A stretch of 64,000 nt of DNA, taken from Malurus cyaneus samueli. Taxonomy: Eukaryota > Chordata > Aves > Passeriformes > Maluridae. The stretch spans positions 31,394,898 to 31,458,897 of the forward strand of contig CM019218.1 in NCBI GenBank assembly GCA_009741485.1, read 5' to 3'. The notes under the pieces are model-generated. The model was not told where the DNA came from. It saw only the letters and a list, made by a program, of their open reading frames with translations, and made no database searches. A program made the position numbers and the translations under genes. Positions 52,301 through 63,900 of this stretch are shown here, piece after piece. Position 1 is the first letter of the stretch; every line of letters starts with the position of its first letter.

Positions 52301-55300
52301 GGGATGTTCAGAAAGCTTATCAACTACTTCGGAGACTCCATTTAAAGTAGGTGCCCACTCTTCAGCAATAACACTGTGGAAGTGAAGGGCAAAGTACTTT
52401 GAGTTGTTGAGAAAAAGACAGCATTAGAAGGTGCTTAAGAGAAGGGAGTCTGGATGAATGGATGTCAGGTGATGAAGAGAAATTTTAGAGGCTTTGGATT
52501 TAAAAGGAAGCCCTTTATACCTATCAGGCTACTGATGGAAAATCAACAGAGAATTTGTACTTTATCAAACAGATTTTTCATTTAAGAATGCTTCAGCAAA
52601 ACTTAGTTGTTCACCACACATGCTTGCGGTTTGTGTGTAACCCCGCAGAGCATAAAAAAGACTCACATGAAAAGCTTGTATTAAGACCATTCTGTTTCTA
52701 GTACTCCAAACTCTTGTAAATGGGGAAGAAGGTTTCCTAGGCTGACTGCATAGCCACTTGTGCTGAAAGTAGTACAAGAGGGAAATAGGCTCGAGAAAGT
52801 ATTATTTCACAGCCACTTTGTGTAAGTGACTAGACTTCCCACGCCAGTGCACAGAACTCTACAAATCCTGGAACTGACTTTTAGTCAGTTTTCTGCAGTG
52901 GAGGGTAGGAAAGTAGGTACTTCAGTCTCCATGACTCAAGAGAACTGGGGCCAAGAGGGAAGAATCTGTGCAATGGTTTGAAGCATTCAGTGTGCTAACA
53001 ATTGGGTAAGCGTGGTGATCGCTCTTCAGAGAAATCTTGCTTGAGTTATTGTCCTTTGTTGAAGCATACACCTGGTATTACTTCAACCCTTATTTTCTGA
53101 GAATTTCCTTTGAGAAAAACATATCCTATTACAATGGAATAGCTGACTTCTCACCTAGTGACAGCACGAAATTGTAATCCTGCTACATTTGCTGGTGGAT
53201 ATCAACAGCTTCAACTATCATTCTGACAGACTAAAGTAGGGGATATGGTTACTGAGAGATTAACTTGGCGTAAGTTATACAGAATGATGTTTTGAGTTTG
53301 TTTTTCAGGTTATGCTGAGTAAGCACAGGACTTCTTAAACCAGAAAGACTGGATCATACTATTGAACAATACAATTTACTGAAGATAGGATTCCACCTTT
53401 TATATTAATGGAAGTTCTGCTTTACTGTCTTGGGACGAGAAGTTCATTGCCTGACTGTTCATACACTCAGATTTTCTATCTGGTTCAGCATGCATAGTAG
53501 CAAAGGTAAAGAGAAGAAATAGTCCAAGTTAAACATACCTTCTCTTCTCAATGTGTTTCACAAATTAAATTTAATCTCAAATTTGTTCTAGGCTTACATG
53601 TCACCTTGGCTGCAGGAATACTCTTAGCAGGAGAGTGAGCTTTGACAGAAACTGAAGTAATTACTTCCAATTAATTAAATCAGTCTCTGCCTTAATACTG
53701 CCAGACTTACTAGAAAGATTTAGAAGTTGTGTATTAGAAATGTGAGACCTAAGATGAAATGTCTGGTTTGTGTTTAAGTTTGGTTTTCTCTTCTCTTCAG
53801 ATGATTGGTGTGCTGAACTTATGAGATGCTTAAACTTGTGACTTACAAAACTGATGTTAGATTTTATGAAGGTGATACAGGCATGTGGGTATAAAAATTG
53901 TGTGGGAGAAGGGATTATTTTAAAATCCGAAATTAACTTCTTGTCCCTGATGTCTCTAGCATTTTCTTTCCCACAAGTCAAATGTAGTTAAGCACTTTCA
54001 TAAACTTGCACATCAAAAGGAAAAAGCTAAAATTGTAAAAGTTCACTCCCTGATTAAAATGACTTTTTTTTTTTCTCCCCTGTGAACAGCAAAGCTACAA
54101 CAGAGAGCTGCTCTGAGATGAAGTCCAATTCTAAGGCTTTCTCCCGAACCCTTGATGGGCTTTTCTTCCAAACCTGTGGCACTTCAAATGCTCCATTAGA
54201 AAGCTTTTCTGGATATAGTACTTGTCTTCTAAAAACAAAACCCAGCTGCTGCATCATGTTTGGGGATCAGTTTGCAAAGAAAACGCAAGTATTATGTCCT
54301 AGCTAAATAATGAAGCATAATACTTAAATGCTGCCCTTCATTGCAGTGGCTTACAAAAAGATCGAGGGAGAGCAGTGTGAGGAAAGGGGAAATCACTGTA
54401 GAAAAATGAGGTTTCTAGCTTGTAAGAGCAGAAAACTGTGTTGAATTCAACTCATGCAAATAAATCTAGAGTTTGCTGGCTTTGCAGCGTGATCCCATAC
54501 ATTTGCCCAGCTTTACCATCCTTAAGCACAGGCTCTGTGCTTTGAACTCGTTCTTATTTGCACAGCTGGAGGTCTGGGGTTGAAACAAGTGGTGCTTTAA
54601 CTTAGGTTGGATTCTTCGCTTTGCAGTAGGGATGACTCAAGGAATAAAAGTGTTACAATATCTTTCTTCTAAGTACCTTCTGCCTGGGGAAAGTGCTCTT
54701 CTATAATTTGTTGGGAAACCCTTCAGTCATCATCTAAAACTGTAGGATGCTAGAAAACCCCACCCAAGGAGTGGACCTTGTTGACATGCAGTACTTCGAG
54801 AAACTTTGTCTTAAAAACATATTCTTAAACACAAGTTATCCAGGTGCTGGTGAAGTACAAACTTGTGAGCATTTCCAAAAAGGATATATTAAAATAAACC
54901 AATCTGCTCCTTCCTCTGCCCTAGAACACAAGACAGACTACCCAGGAAGCTCAATTTAAAAGCCTTTTTTACACTTGATAGATTCTGGGGCTGTATGGAC
55001 ACCTTCAGGACAAAGGCTGGACAGCCTGATCTGCTGTTGTGAGTTTGGTGGCTCTGGCTGGTTGATATCTTTCTGCATGTGTAAGACTGCGAACCCTGAC
55101 AGAGTTTTTAGACTTTCAAATTTTCCTTTTGTTATTTGTAGAAGTGAGGCATTTTGGATCTCTGGTTCAGAACAGGACCTTGACCCCTGTGAGGCTTGCT
55201 AGGCTTATAGTTCCATGGCAGGAAACTTGACTGAAGTCCAAAACCAGTGGTTGAAATTGAAGTGCTTGTGCCCTGTGGGCAACCTGCCATGGGGCTGAGA

Positions 55301-57935
55301 GTCTAGCCATGATTAAAACTGGAACTTGGCTCCAGCTCTGCCTCCAGAATGGCTGGTTGTACCAGTTTGGAGCCTGAAACCAAGGCATAAAAATGTGAAA
55401 TGATTCTTTCCAACAGCAACAAAAATGTCGAGAAGTTTATAGTCTCCCTTAATGTGTAAAATGGTATGGATTTCCTGGGGAATTCTCTCTGGGAAGGACT
55501 CACTCATTTGTACTTAAATCAGGCCAGTCTGAGTACTTTGACTAATGAGTGTGTGATCAGTGCCATATGAAAATGCCTAGATGAATCACACTTTCCCAAG
55601 ATGTGTTCTAAGGGTCTTCAAACTTGAAATCTGCCAAAACAGGAGTAAAGTATCGCATGTGCTGTTTTGTCCATCTCAGTTTTGTTAGGCGGCAGCACTC
55701 TGCAGTACTAATCTGAAGTGAAGCTGCTAAATAGCAGAGGCACCTCTGTTTTGATCTGTAGTGAACTCTAGATTTGTTTCTCAATAGATTTCCACTTTCT
55801 CACGTTTGTGTCATTTGTGTCCCTTGCTCCCTCTTTTCCCTGAAGCCTTGCTAAGGCATATTACTGTGGTACTACAATGCCTTGGCCATTTCTCGTTACC
55901 TCTATCACAAAGGGCTGTGCTGTTCTGTTTGTACTTATAATGTACCCAGATGGTGAATAGAATGAGTGACCACCAAGCTCATTTTCACTTGTGGGGTCAG
56001 ACCTTTTCTCTGCTAAATAACACAAGTGTTCCCAGCTGCTGTGCAGCTGCAGGGAGTCTGCTTTCTTTCACAGGCATTAAAAACCCTTTAATCAGTGTTT
56101 GTTGTTTGTCAGCAGTGGTGTTGAGGTGTGGAGAAAAAGAACAGATATGCTTTGTTGGCAAAGTTAACTTCATTCTGACCTCTTATCTTTCCTTTTTCTT
56201 TTCAAGTCTGAAGAAGCAGAAAGCAGTTTGGGAAGTGGTTTCTGCAAGCACCTGTGTAAATGTATTTGCTAAAGGAGGAGGTTTGTGTCTTTATACATAC
56301 AGAACATTTGACATAAAAAGATGCTCTGAGAGCTGCATTGAACTGGAAACTGTTTAGGGCAGGGACTCAAACTGGCTGGAGTAGGAGCTGTACAGACTAC
56401 CTTAGTGTAAACAAATGTTACATAAATACAAATACTGTTCCTTAATAGTAGTGTTACTTATGCTTATTTTAATACTGTGTCTATATTCAACAGATCCTAT
56501 TTGCAATCTGGTCAATTTTAACTTTTTCCTGTAAAGTAGATTATTCCTTCTAGTTTTGGGAGGGGTTTTGTTTGTTTTGTTGGGGAGGTCTTGTGCTTAT
56601 GGTGGTTTGTTTGTTTGTTTTCCTTTTAGTTCTACTTTTAATAGCTTTCTTCTCATGGAGGAAAAGGGAGGAGATAAAGAACTGATAAGCTGTCGCCAGT
56701 CCCATTTGCTTTGGATGTAGTCTGTTCTGAAACAAATGGGAGCACAGAAATCAAGAGGAAGCTTTGAGAAATTTCAGAGCTAAGAATTATTTTCCTCTTC
56801 TTTCTAGATGAAGCTTGGAAACCTGCTGGTGCCGCATATGTTTGCAGACCTTTTTCCCTGAGTCCAGGTCTGCTTGCATTGTGTGTCTGTGTGTAGAGCA
56901 CTGAGCAGTGCTGTGTGTAGTGATTCTTCTGTTTGCAAAGCCTGTTTGTGTGTGTGTCCTGAAGCCGTTGGGACATCAAGCTTTGATTTGAGCTTTAAGG
57001 GTCATCATAGGACATTTGGTGTTAAAGACACAATATTTACCTTGCTGCTCTTCTCCTGGAGGGGCCAGAGAATCGTGTTCCTGTCTTGGCTGTGTCTGGG
57101 GAGGGTGGGTACCAGGCATCAGGGCACCTTGTACACCTTCTCACAGCCCTCAGCCCAGCTCAGCAGAATCTCCAGCAGTGACTGAGGGGCTCTTGTGGAG
57201 CAGGGCTCTGCCCTTGAGAGAGCAGTACCTGCTTTTGCTTGAAGTAGGAATTAAAAAAATAAATCCAACTACATGAAGATTGTGGTCCTAGCTGTTAAAC
57301 TTACAGAACCAAGTGATTTCCCCTTGGCAGACATATTTCAGCATTCATCCAGTGTTTTCCTTTATGCAGCTGAGGTTGCCTGCAGAGGAGGACATGCTCT
57401 CATACAGGCAGAATGCTAAAGGAAGACTTTTTGTGCTGGGCAGGAGTGGATGTACTCTCAAAACATCGAGTATATTAAATGTTGCTGGGTGGTCTGTATT
57501 GACCATCACTTCTGTAGCATGAATGCTTAACGTGCTAGAAATGGGACAAAGAACCACCATTTCATACCTGAATGCTGTCAGTACTGCTGAGCAAAGATGT
57601 GAATTGTGAGCTACAGTGGAGCAGGTGCCCTAGTGTAAGGGGGAGTTTGTGAAGCCCTTTGGGTCTGCAGGAGACACTGCTGGTCTTTCTGGCAGTGCTG
57701 TTTGCTTGCGTGAGAAGAGCCCTGATCAGACAGGTGTGATCCTGGATCCTTCTTCAGTTTAGTGCAGTCTTACACAGTTGCAATCTACTTGAACAAAACA
57801 AGCACCATCTTGTGTAACTATGTAAACCATAAACTTTTTTGGCAAGGCAGGTGTGGCATCTTCAGTGTCTGGAAAGCACCGAACATGCTGTGTGGGCTCC
57901 CTACTGTAATCCAAATTACAAATGCTAAAAGGGCT
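49390..57935. other. Intron 1, later part: no embedded gene recognised
   Basis: Intronic DNA with chance ORFs only. A T/G-rich patch with GTTT units lies at about 56560-56630, and TGTGTG-containing patches lie at about 56880-56960. No exon, transposon or RNA gene could be supported. Confidence 0.5.
56564..56630 (+). repeat. GTTT-rich low-complexity tract
   Basis: Repeated TTTG and TTTTG units occur in two clusters (about 56564-56584 and 56604-56622), separated by unique sequence. This is simple-repeat DNA without visible function. Confidence 0.65.
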
Positions 57936-57936
57936 T

Positions 57937-57939
<3 letters not shown>

Positions 57940-57969
<30 letters not shown>
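57940..57969 (+). repeat. 30-nt T homopolymer
   Basis: This is an uninterrupted run of 30 T, counted from the sequence. It could be the complement of a retroposed poly(A) tail, but no retroposed body is recognisable next to it. It could also be a length-variable homopolymer. Its exact length in the assembly should be treated with caution because such runs are error-prone. Confidence 0.9.
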
Positions 57970-57970
<1 letters not shown>

Positions 57971-60010
57971 TAATAACATGGTTCTTGGCGTAATTTGGGT
58001 AGGCAAGAACTTCACAGACTGCATTGGGGTGCTCTGCATGTTTCCTCAGGCCCTCATAATTAATCAATGTCGAGTTGTTTCTCTGTCTGTGAAGAGGGAC
58101 CCAAGGAAAACTCTTTCACAGCCTTAAGTTTAACTTGTTTGTCAGCCCTAAGAGCAACCAACCTTCTATTCTTTAGAGATGCCTTTTCTGGAAGAAGGGG
58201 TGTTCTTGATGCACAAGCCCTCTCTATACTAAATACTTTGATACAGGCTGCAGAAGGCTTAAGCGAGTTTTCATGATGCAAGATGACTTTCAATAAGTTG
58301 GGTAATACGGTTTGATGCTGAGAACTAGTATTCTAGATTTTTTTGTTGAACCTCTAAATAACTCAGATCTGTTGAATTCAGCTTCTGACAATGAATTTGC
58401 AAAAAGTTTCATGCTAGTAGCTCAAGCCCTCAGTTTTGATAAATAAGAGATTTTTGTATTCCTTCTAAACCCAAATGGCTCCTGTGTTGAACTGAGTATT
58501 TAATTGCTGCATGTGTCTCATACTGTCCTGTCAGGGAGCTCTGCTTTGAAAATCTGTTTATGCATAGAGACAACTGAAAAGTCTTGTGAGTCTTGCAGGG
58601 TCTCTGACATGACTCACTCAGAGGAGGCTTCAGCACCTTCAGTCTGTTGCTTTTTGCGGTATGTTTATATTCACTACTGATCTTTGCATTTTGGGGGCTA
58701 CAGAAAGACATTACTGTAGCCAGTGCAATTCCAACTAAGTTGTGATAGTCCAACCCCTGAAAAGAAAAAATCTGGTCCAGCTTTACAGTGTTTTTATAGT
58801 CTAGTCCAGGTCTCTATAAACCATTTAAAACTGCCTTCAGGTTTAAATTTTCCAATTTCCCATTTGGAGCAGGTGTTGCCAGGTTATAGAATGTGTTGCA
58901 GAAAAGGAACAAAAACATTTCACATACACTGTGCTGTAACAAATATGTCAAGTCTGTGACAGATGAGATTTTAAAAAAAGTTTGCTCCACCAAAAGTAAA
59001 ACGAATGCAAACCTTGCTTACTTTTCCCAGCTGTCAGGTTTAAATAGGGGTTTAGTAATGCATTAGTCTTCAAAAGATCCAGCAGTACAGTATGAAAATA
59101 TGAAACTTATCAATTGCTTTTAATTTAATTCGGGAGAGAAGGGGGGGGTAAGATTTTTTTAAAATAACAAAAACAAAACACCAACAACCAAATTTCGGAG
59201 ATGCATGTTCTTGGAGTGGTTAAAAACCAACCCAAACTAGGCTTCAGGCAATGTTTTTTCAACAGCTTTAACCTCAAAGCACAGAGTAGACAGCTTTGTA
59301 GGAAACTGTAACACCAAGGTGATTATGGCCGTGACTCACACTTCCCTGTAAGGCATCCAGCTATCAACACACTTGGAGAGTTGTGGCTTTGTGCATGCAG
59401 GCAGGGTGTCAGTCAGTGCCCATTTGCCAGCCAGCTCTGAGCTGCTGAGCTCAGAACTACTTTGACAGAGAGCTGGGATGTCAGTGTGCTAGAGAGCAGC
59501 AGCTCTGGTGCCCCCAGGCTTTCAAGAGGCTGTAGGAATGGGAGGTAGGGAAGGGGAGTGCAAGGCGGGTTTGACTTCCCTTTTCTTTGCTAATCCTCAT
59601 GGAACTTGTTTGAAGAGTTCCCTGAAATCTTCCTGGGAGCAGGTGGTTGGGTTTGGGTAATAATTAAAGGTCTGGCAAACCATTAAGTGGGGTAGTATGG
59701 GAAGAGAAAAGGACTGCTACTGTAATGCCTTGCCAAAAATTTATGCTAGTGGTTATGGAAAGATGACCATCAGTTTGCATCCTCAGGAAGACAGTATGAA
59801 GTTGGGAAAGAGACCTGGGTGCCCCTATAGGCAGCTCAGAGTAGAGCTGAGGGTACAAGCAGTAAACTACTGCCAGATGTTGGGATTTGCAGGGAACAAG
59901 CAGACGAAGATGGGGATGCAGTACATTGTGGATTTCCCCATCACTAAAAATAAAGCAGAACTCCAAGGAAAACAGTACTGATCATGATATGGAGGAAGTG
60001 GCCTGGGTGA
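57970..60010. other. Intron 1, last part before exon 2: no gene recognised
   Basis: This intronic stretch has chance ORFs only. At about 59130-59190 there is a G-run followed by an A/C-rich low-complexity patch. At about 59425-59500 the sequence is GC-richer and contains the palindrome CTGAGCTCAG. I see nothing assignable. Confidence 0.45.
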
Positions 60011-60029
60011 GGAATTGGAAGGTTGGGAT

Positions 60030-60215
60030 TGTTCAGGTTGCAGGAGACTGACAAGGAGTGCCATGTTTGTACAAAATGGGTTGCATCCTAATGGAATGCT
60101 CAGGAAGAAGAGGTATGCAAAAAGATTATATAAATTCAAACTTCTGAAAGGAAATAGGTTTTCACATAGTGTGCAATTCGATTGTGGGATGCATTGAAGA
60201 TGATTGCCAGCTGTG
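60030..60215 (+). mobile_element. Possible ancient CR1/L3-like retroposon remnant
   Basis: The stretch around 60120-60205 (GGTTTTCACATAGTGTGCAA, then GATTGTGGGATGCATTG) loosely resembles the 3' part of old amniote CR1/L3-type LINE copies, which carry a TTTTTCACACAGTGCG-like segment followed by CTGTGGAACTC and a TTGCCA. The match is judged by eye and is weak. It would be a sense-oriented, heavily decayed fragment of which only a short piece is readable. It may equally be unique intronic sequence. Confidence 0.3.
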
Positions 60216-60417
60216 CTGGATGTCATCAGGAACAAACAAAAAGTAACTTTGGAAGTGTGCAGGTATACCCTTGCAGGTGGTATTCTCTGATACAAATAAT
60301 GCTTTCAGAAACAACACTGGTGATATAAAACTGGTCACATGCATGGCTCAAACTACCAAGGCCAATCTTGATCTGGATTTCTCTGTCTTTGGTGATAAGT
60401 TTTTTTGTGTCACTGAC

Positions 60418-60459
60418 TAAAATTGTCTGGTACCATGTACCAGTAAAATTGTCTGGTAC
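60418..60459 (+). repeat. Tandem duplication, 16-mer at 26-bp period
   Basis: TAAAATTGTCTGGTAC occurs at 60418-60433 and again at 60444-60459. The first copy is followed by CATGTACCAGT, giving a local palindrome TGGTAC-CAT-GTACCA. It lies about 350 bp before the exon 2 acceptor. It is probably a small local duplication. Confidence 0.85.
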
Positions 60460-60805
60460 TGTTTGTGGTGCAGCACTGGGCAGGCTGGGCTTTTGTGACT
60501 CAGTATTGCCCTTCCCGTGTGGGTTTTGTTTGGCTTTGCACATCTTACTTTTTTAGAGGTGAGGCAGAGTGAATAATGTTTCTATTTTATTAAAGAAAAT
60601 GGAATGGCAAAGACCATTAATTTTTTTAAAGATGTACGTCTTTCATTTAAAGTTCCCTTTAGGCAAAATCAGCTTTGGTAGGCAGCTTAAAATGCATTAT
60701 AGTCATATTGTTATTGTCATAAAGAAAAATATACACAATGCTCTCTTTTGGGAAACAGAACAAAACCACTATTTTTTTTCTCCCTCCTTTTTTCATTTCT
60801 TTCAG

Positions 60806-60977
60806 TTTTTAATAAGTGACCGTGACAGAGACCCTCAGTGTAACCTGCATTGCTCCAGGTCCCAGTCCAAACCCCTGTGTGCCTCTGACAGCAGAACGTA
60901 CGAGTCCATGTGCGACTACCAGAGAGCCAAATGCCGTGAGCCGGGTCTGACCGTGACACATCGTGGCCGGTGCAAAG
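60806..60977 (+). CDS. SMOC1: SMOC1 exon 2: N-terminal Kazal (follistatin-like) domain
   Basis: The exon has 172 nt, i.e. 57 codons plus one base (phase 0 in, phase 1 out). It is flanked by a long pyrimidine tract with CAG and by the donor G|GTAGGT at 60978. The product begins FLISDRDRDPQC, then NLHCSRSQSKPLCASDSRTY and ESMCDYQRAKCREPG, and ends HRGRCK. Six cysteines at exon residues 12, 16, 25, 36, 43 and 56 give the Kazal spacing C-x3-C-x8-C-x10-C-x6-C-x12-C. Two or three disulphides of this kind fold the follistatin-like domain at the N-terminus of SMOC proteins. Similarity to SMOC1 (FLISDRDPQCNLHCSR, YESMCEYQRAKCRDP in human, from memory) is far closer than to SMOC2, whose equivalent runs DKDCSLDCAGSPQKPLCASD. 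Oddities are an extra Arg-Asp before Pro-Gln-Cys and Ser instead of Gly after Ala-Ser-Asp. The remaining thyroglobulin and EF-hand modules lie downstream of the window. Confidence 0.93.
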
Positions 60978-63900
60978 GTAGGTGGATTTCAAATGCCTCT
61001 GAGAGGAGAAATGGGAGCCCTACCTCGTAGGAAATTGAATTCTTAGACCCTTGAGTTTAGTTTGGAGAGTAATGTGATTGGAATTGTGCATTTCTGCAAG
61101 CATGGATGTCTGAGTCTTGGTTTAGGCTACAGAGTAAGAGCTGACTTTTGAATTACCAATGCAAGAAGGCAAAGGGGCCACAGGCATCACTGGCAAAAGG
61201 TTGAAATACATGTCTGCAGACAGAAACAACTGGCCCATGGAAGTATAAAACCAAATCCTGAAAGCAGGCTTCTTCCTTTCTACCTGTGCTGATGAGGAAC
61301 TGAGATACCTTTGACTGATAGGAAGATATTTTGACTGATGCACACTAGATCTTGATTCCCTTTTCAGACATACACAGCCTTTCTGTGCTAAGCTAACTAA
61401 GAAGACAGTGCATGTAAGGCTTTACATGGCTTTTTTTTTTGCCTGTTTGCTATTACACATCTCCTTAGAAGTGTGAATACTGTCCCTCAATTCAGCTCTT
61501 CAGCATTGTCTGAAGATGAGGTTGAAACTTTAAAAATGGTGTCTTGTCACACAAATGGTTTGCTTTTGCAGTGAAGTGAAAAATAAAGTGGAGTTCATTT
61601 CCTGAAAGCCCAATTGACTCAGATGCTACAGGTGTTTTTAGCAATTGATTCAAGTGAGAGGAGAAACTCATTAAAATCCATTAAAATCCAGGGGAAACTC
61701 ATTAAAATCCATTCATTTAAGTCTGTAATTTGTTTATGAAGGCTTTTTTACTGTTGTAAAAATGTATCTTTGTTAGAATTACTTGATATAAAATAGAAAC
61801 AACTTTTCAGTGTATTGACAGGCTTTATAGTTTAGCTGAATTATGAGCATGACTTCAAATATTGTTCTCTTTTAAACCGTTTCTCATTGGAAAAAAGCTT
61901 ACTTGTATGATTGTTTTGTTTATTTTTCACCACTGCTGGGTTGGTTTATGGCAGCTTCTCACATAAAATAGATCGAGGCCTTTGAATTGGGCTGCTTTCT
62001 GAGTATTGGAAACCCAGAAGCTTTCTTCCCAGGGCGTAGGAAACACTTGGATTGTTCTTGCAAGTGATGCATTTTTGAGTATTGCAATATGAAGTGTTAG
62101 GGTGAGAATCTTGTTCTTGGTTTCATCCCTTGGGCGGAGTGGCTTAGATAAGCAGCTCTGTAGCTGATACTGCCATATAAACTGGCACTGTTCAGTTGCT
62201 GAAAACACAAGATCTGAAATGCATCCATATACTAAAATGTCTGTTTCTGGAAACTGACAAAATTTGCTTGCCAAACTACATGGCCTACTGCATGTTGTGA
62301 TTGCAGAGTCCCTAAGAAGTAATTGAGACTTTCTTGTCTTAGACACAGGTAAGGTACACTTTCTTCCTGCTCTCTGATGCAACTGAAATGTTTAGGTGAA
62401 ACTAATTTCATTTTCCTTTGCTTTTTCCTCACACCCTGTGCTACTAAACAGTAGCTAACAACCTGGGAGTGTTTGTAAACTGCAAGCATTGCTTTTAACC
62501 CACTTGACACTCCCATCAATCCCTGTGAAGTAGGAATATTCTTTTAACTATCACATGCAAATTTAACCTTCCTGTAAATTTCCATATGTGCTGCTATTGA
62601 AAGGTATTTTGTTTTTCTAGCTGCATTAGGATCATGACCTCTGGTGCATAAAGATCACAGTTGTTGGCAAATCCGGTCAATTGTGAGACAGCTGTGCTGA
62701 GCTGCAGGCTGTTGGCCAGGTCTGTTTTGTGTACTTGCAAAAAGGAAGCTATTGCCAACAGTGTTCCAGCACCTTGTACTGCAGCAGGGCACTCTAAACA
62801 GCCTCCATTTCTCCTTCATGACAGGTGCTCTACAGGAGAGTTCCCGTGGAACTGTAAGGGATCCCATGGGTCATGGAGCTCTGTCAGTTGTGGTAGACAG
62901 TGTATCCAAGAATTTGCCCTCATGGAATGGGAACTTTTAACTTCACTCTCCGAAGGGGGAAAGAAAACAGGCAACTGAGAAAGTATAGAGAAACAGCAAA
63001 AGAGAAAGTATATTGTGGACAGCAAGTCATAGTTCTGCACCCCAGATTACCATAGGCTTCCAGTGTATATGCTGATGACTTGAACTGTGCTTGTGCCAAG
63101 GAAAACAGAATGGTTTCCATAGTGAGAACAGAACCTTTTTGATTCAACTTTAAGCTCTGTTCTCTTTCAAGAAACTAAGGACCTTTAGGATGAAATCTTG
63201 CCAGCCCTTTGGGAGCTGTAACCCTTATTTCAGCTCTTGTTCGTTGCTAGCTTCCTCACGTACTTTGCAGTTAAATTCCTTCAGTGCTGAATTATCAGAA
63301 CTCCTGCCAAATCCTCACTCACACATCACAAAGGGTTAAAAGTCAGGAGTATCTTCAAGTGATCAAATTATGGCATCCCTGACAAATGGAGCCTCATTGA
63401 TGAGATTCTGGAGAAAAGTTCCAGATGGTATAGCTGTGTCTAAAATACACAGCCAAGCAATCCTACCTGGATCTTTTCTCAGGATGCATCATAAAATCTG
63501 ATGTTAAATAAGAGTTATACCTCAAAACATTGCAGGGGTTAAGGACAAATTCTTGTTAATTTGGACAGCTTTCCAACAGTAATTTTTTTCAGGGATTGTT
63601 ATATTGGTGTGTATCTGTAGCTTAGAACACATTTATTTTCTAGGAACTTGTTTGGCTTATTTAATTACAATGTGGAAGTGTTCAAAAAAGATCCCTTTAG
63701 ATTTATCAATTAGTATAATAAGTCTGCTGGTACAGAATAATTTGTTCATCGATTGCAAGTCACTGTGTAGAGTGAACCTGTCTGTAAGTTACTGGTGGAA
63801 ATTTTAAGACCTTTGGTCTTTTTCCTGGGACACAGGAAATGAACACAGCTTTTGGTTAATGTGGTAGAAAGGCAGGTCTCCTTCTGACTGATAGGTTATT

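Larger units (their letters stand above)
19722..60805 (+). other. SMOC1: SMOC1 intron 1 (41,084 nt)
   Basis: The intron is bounded by the donor GTAAGT at 19722 and by an acceptor with a long pyrimidine tract (about 60771-60803, mostly T and C) ending in CAG at 60803-60805. A very long first intron is usual for SMOC genes. Apart from the repeats listed separately I recognise no exon, nested gene or RNA gene in it. The ORFs inside are short and have no family resemblance. The splice assignment rests on phase agreement and on the protein similarity of both flanking exons. Confidence 0.75.

Noticed and set aside
60569..61030. 153-codon open frame around exon 2 as a stand-alone gene
   Set aside because: Only the part between the CAG acceptor and the GTAGGT donor resembles SMOC1. 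The flanks are intron translated by chance, including the pyrimidine tract read as a Phe/Ser-rich string.
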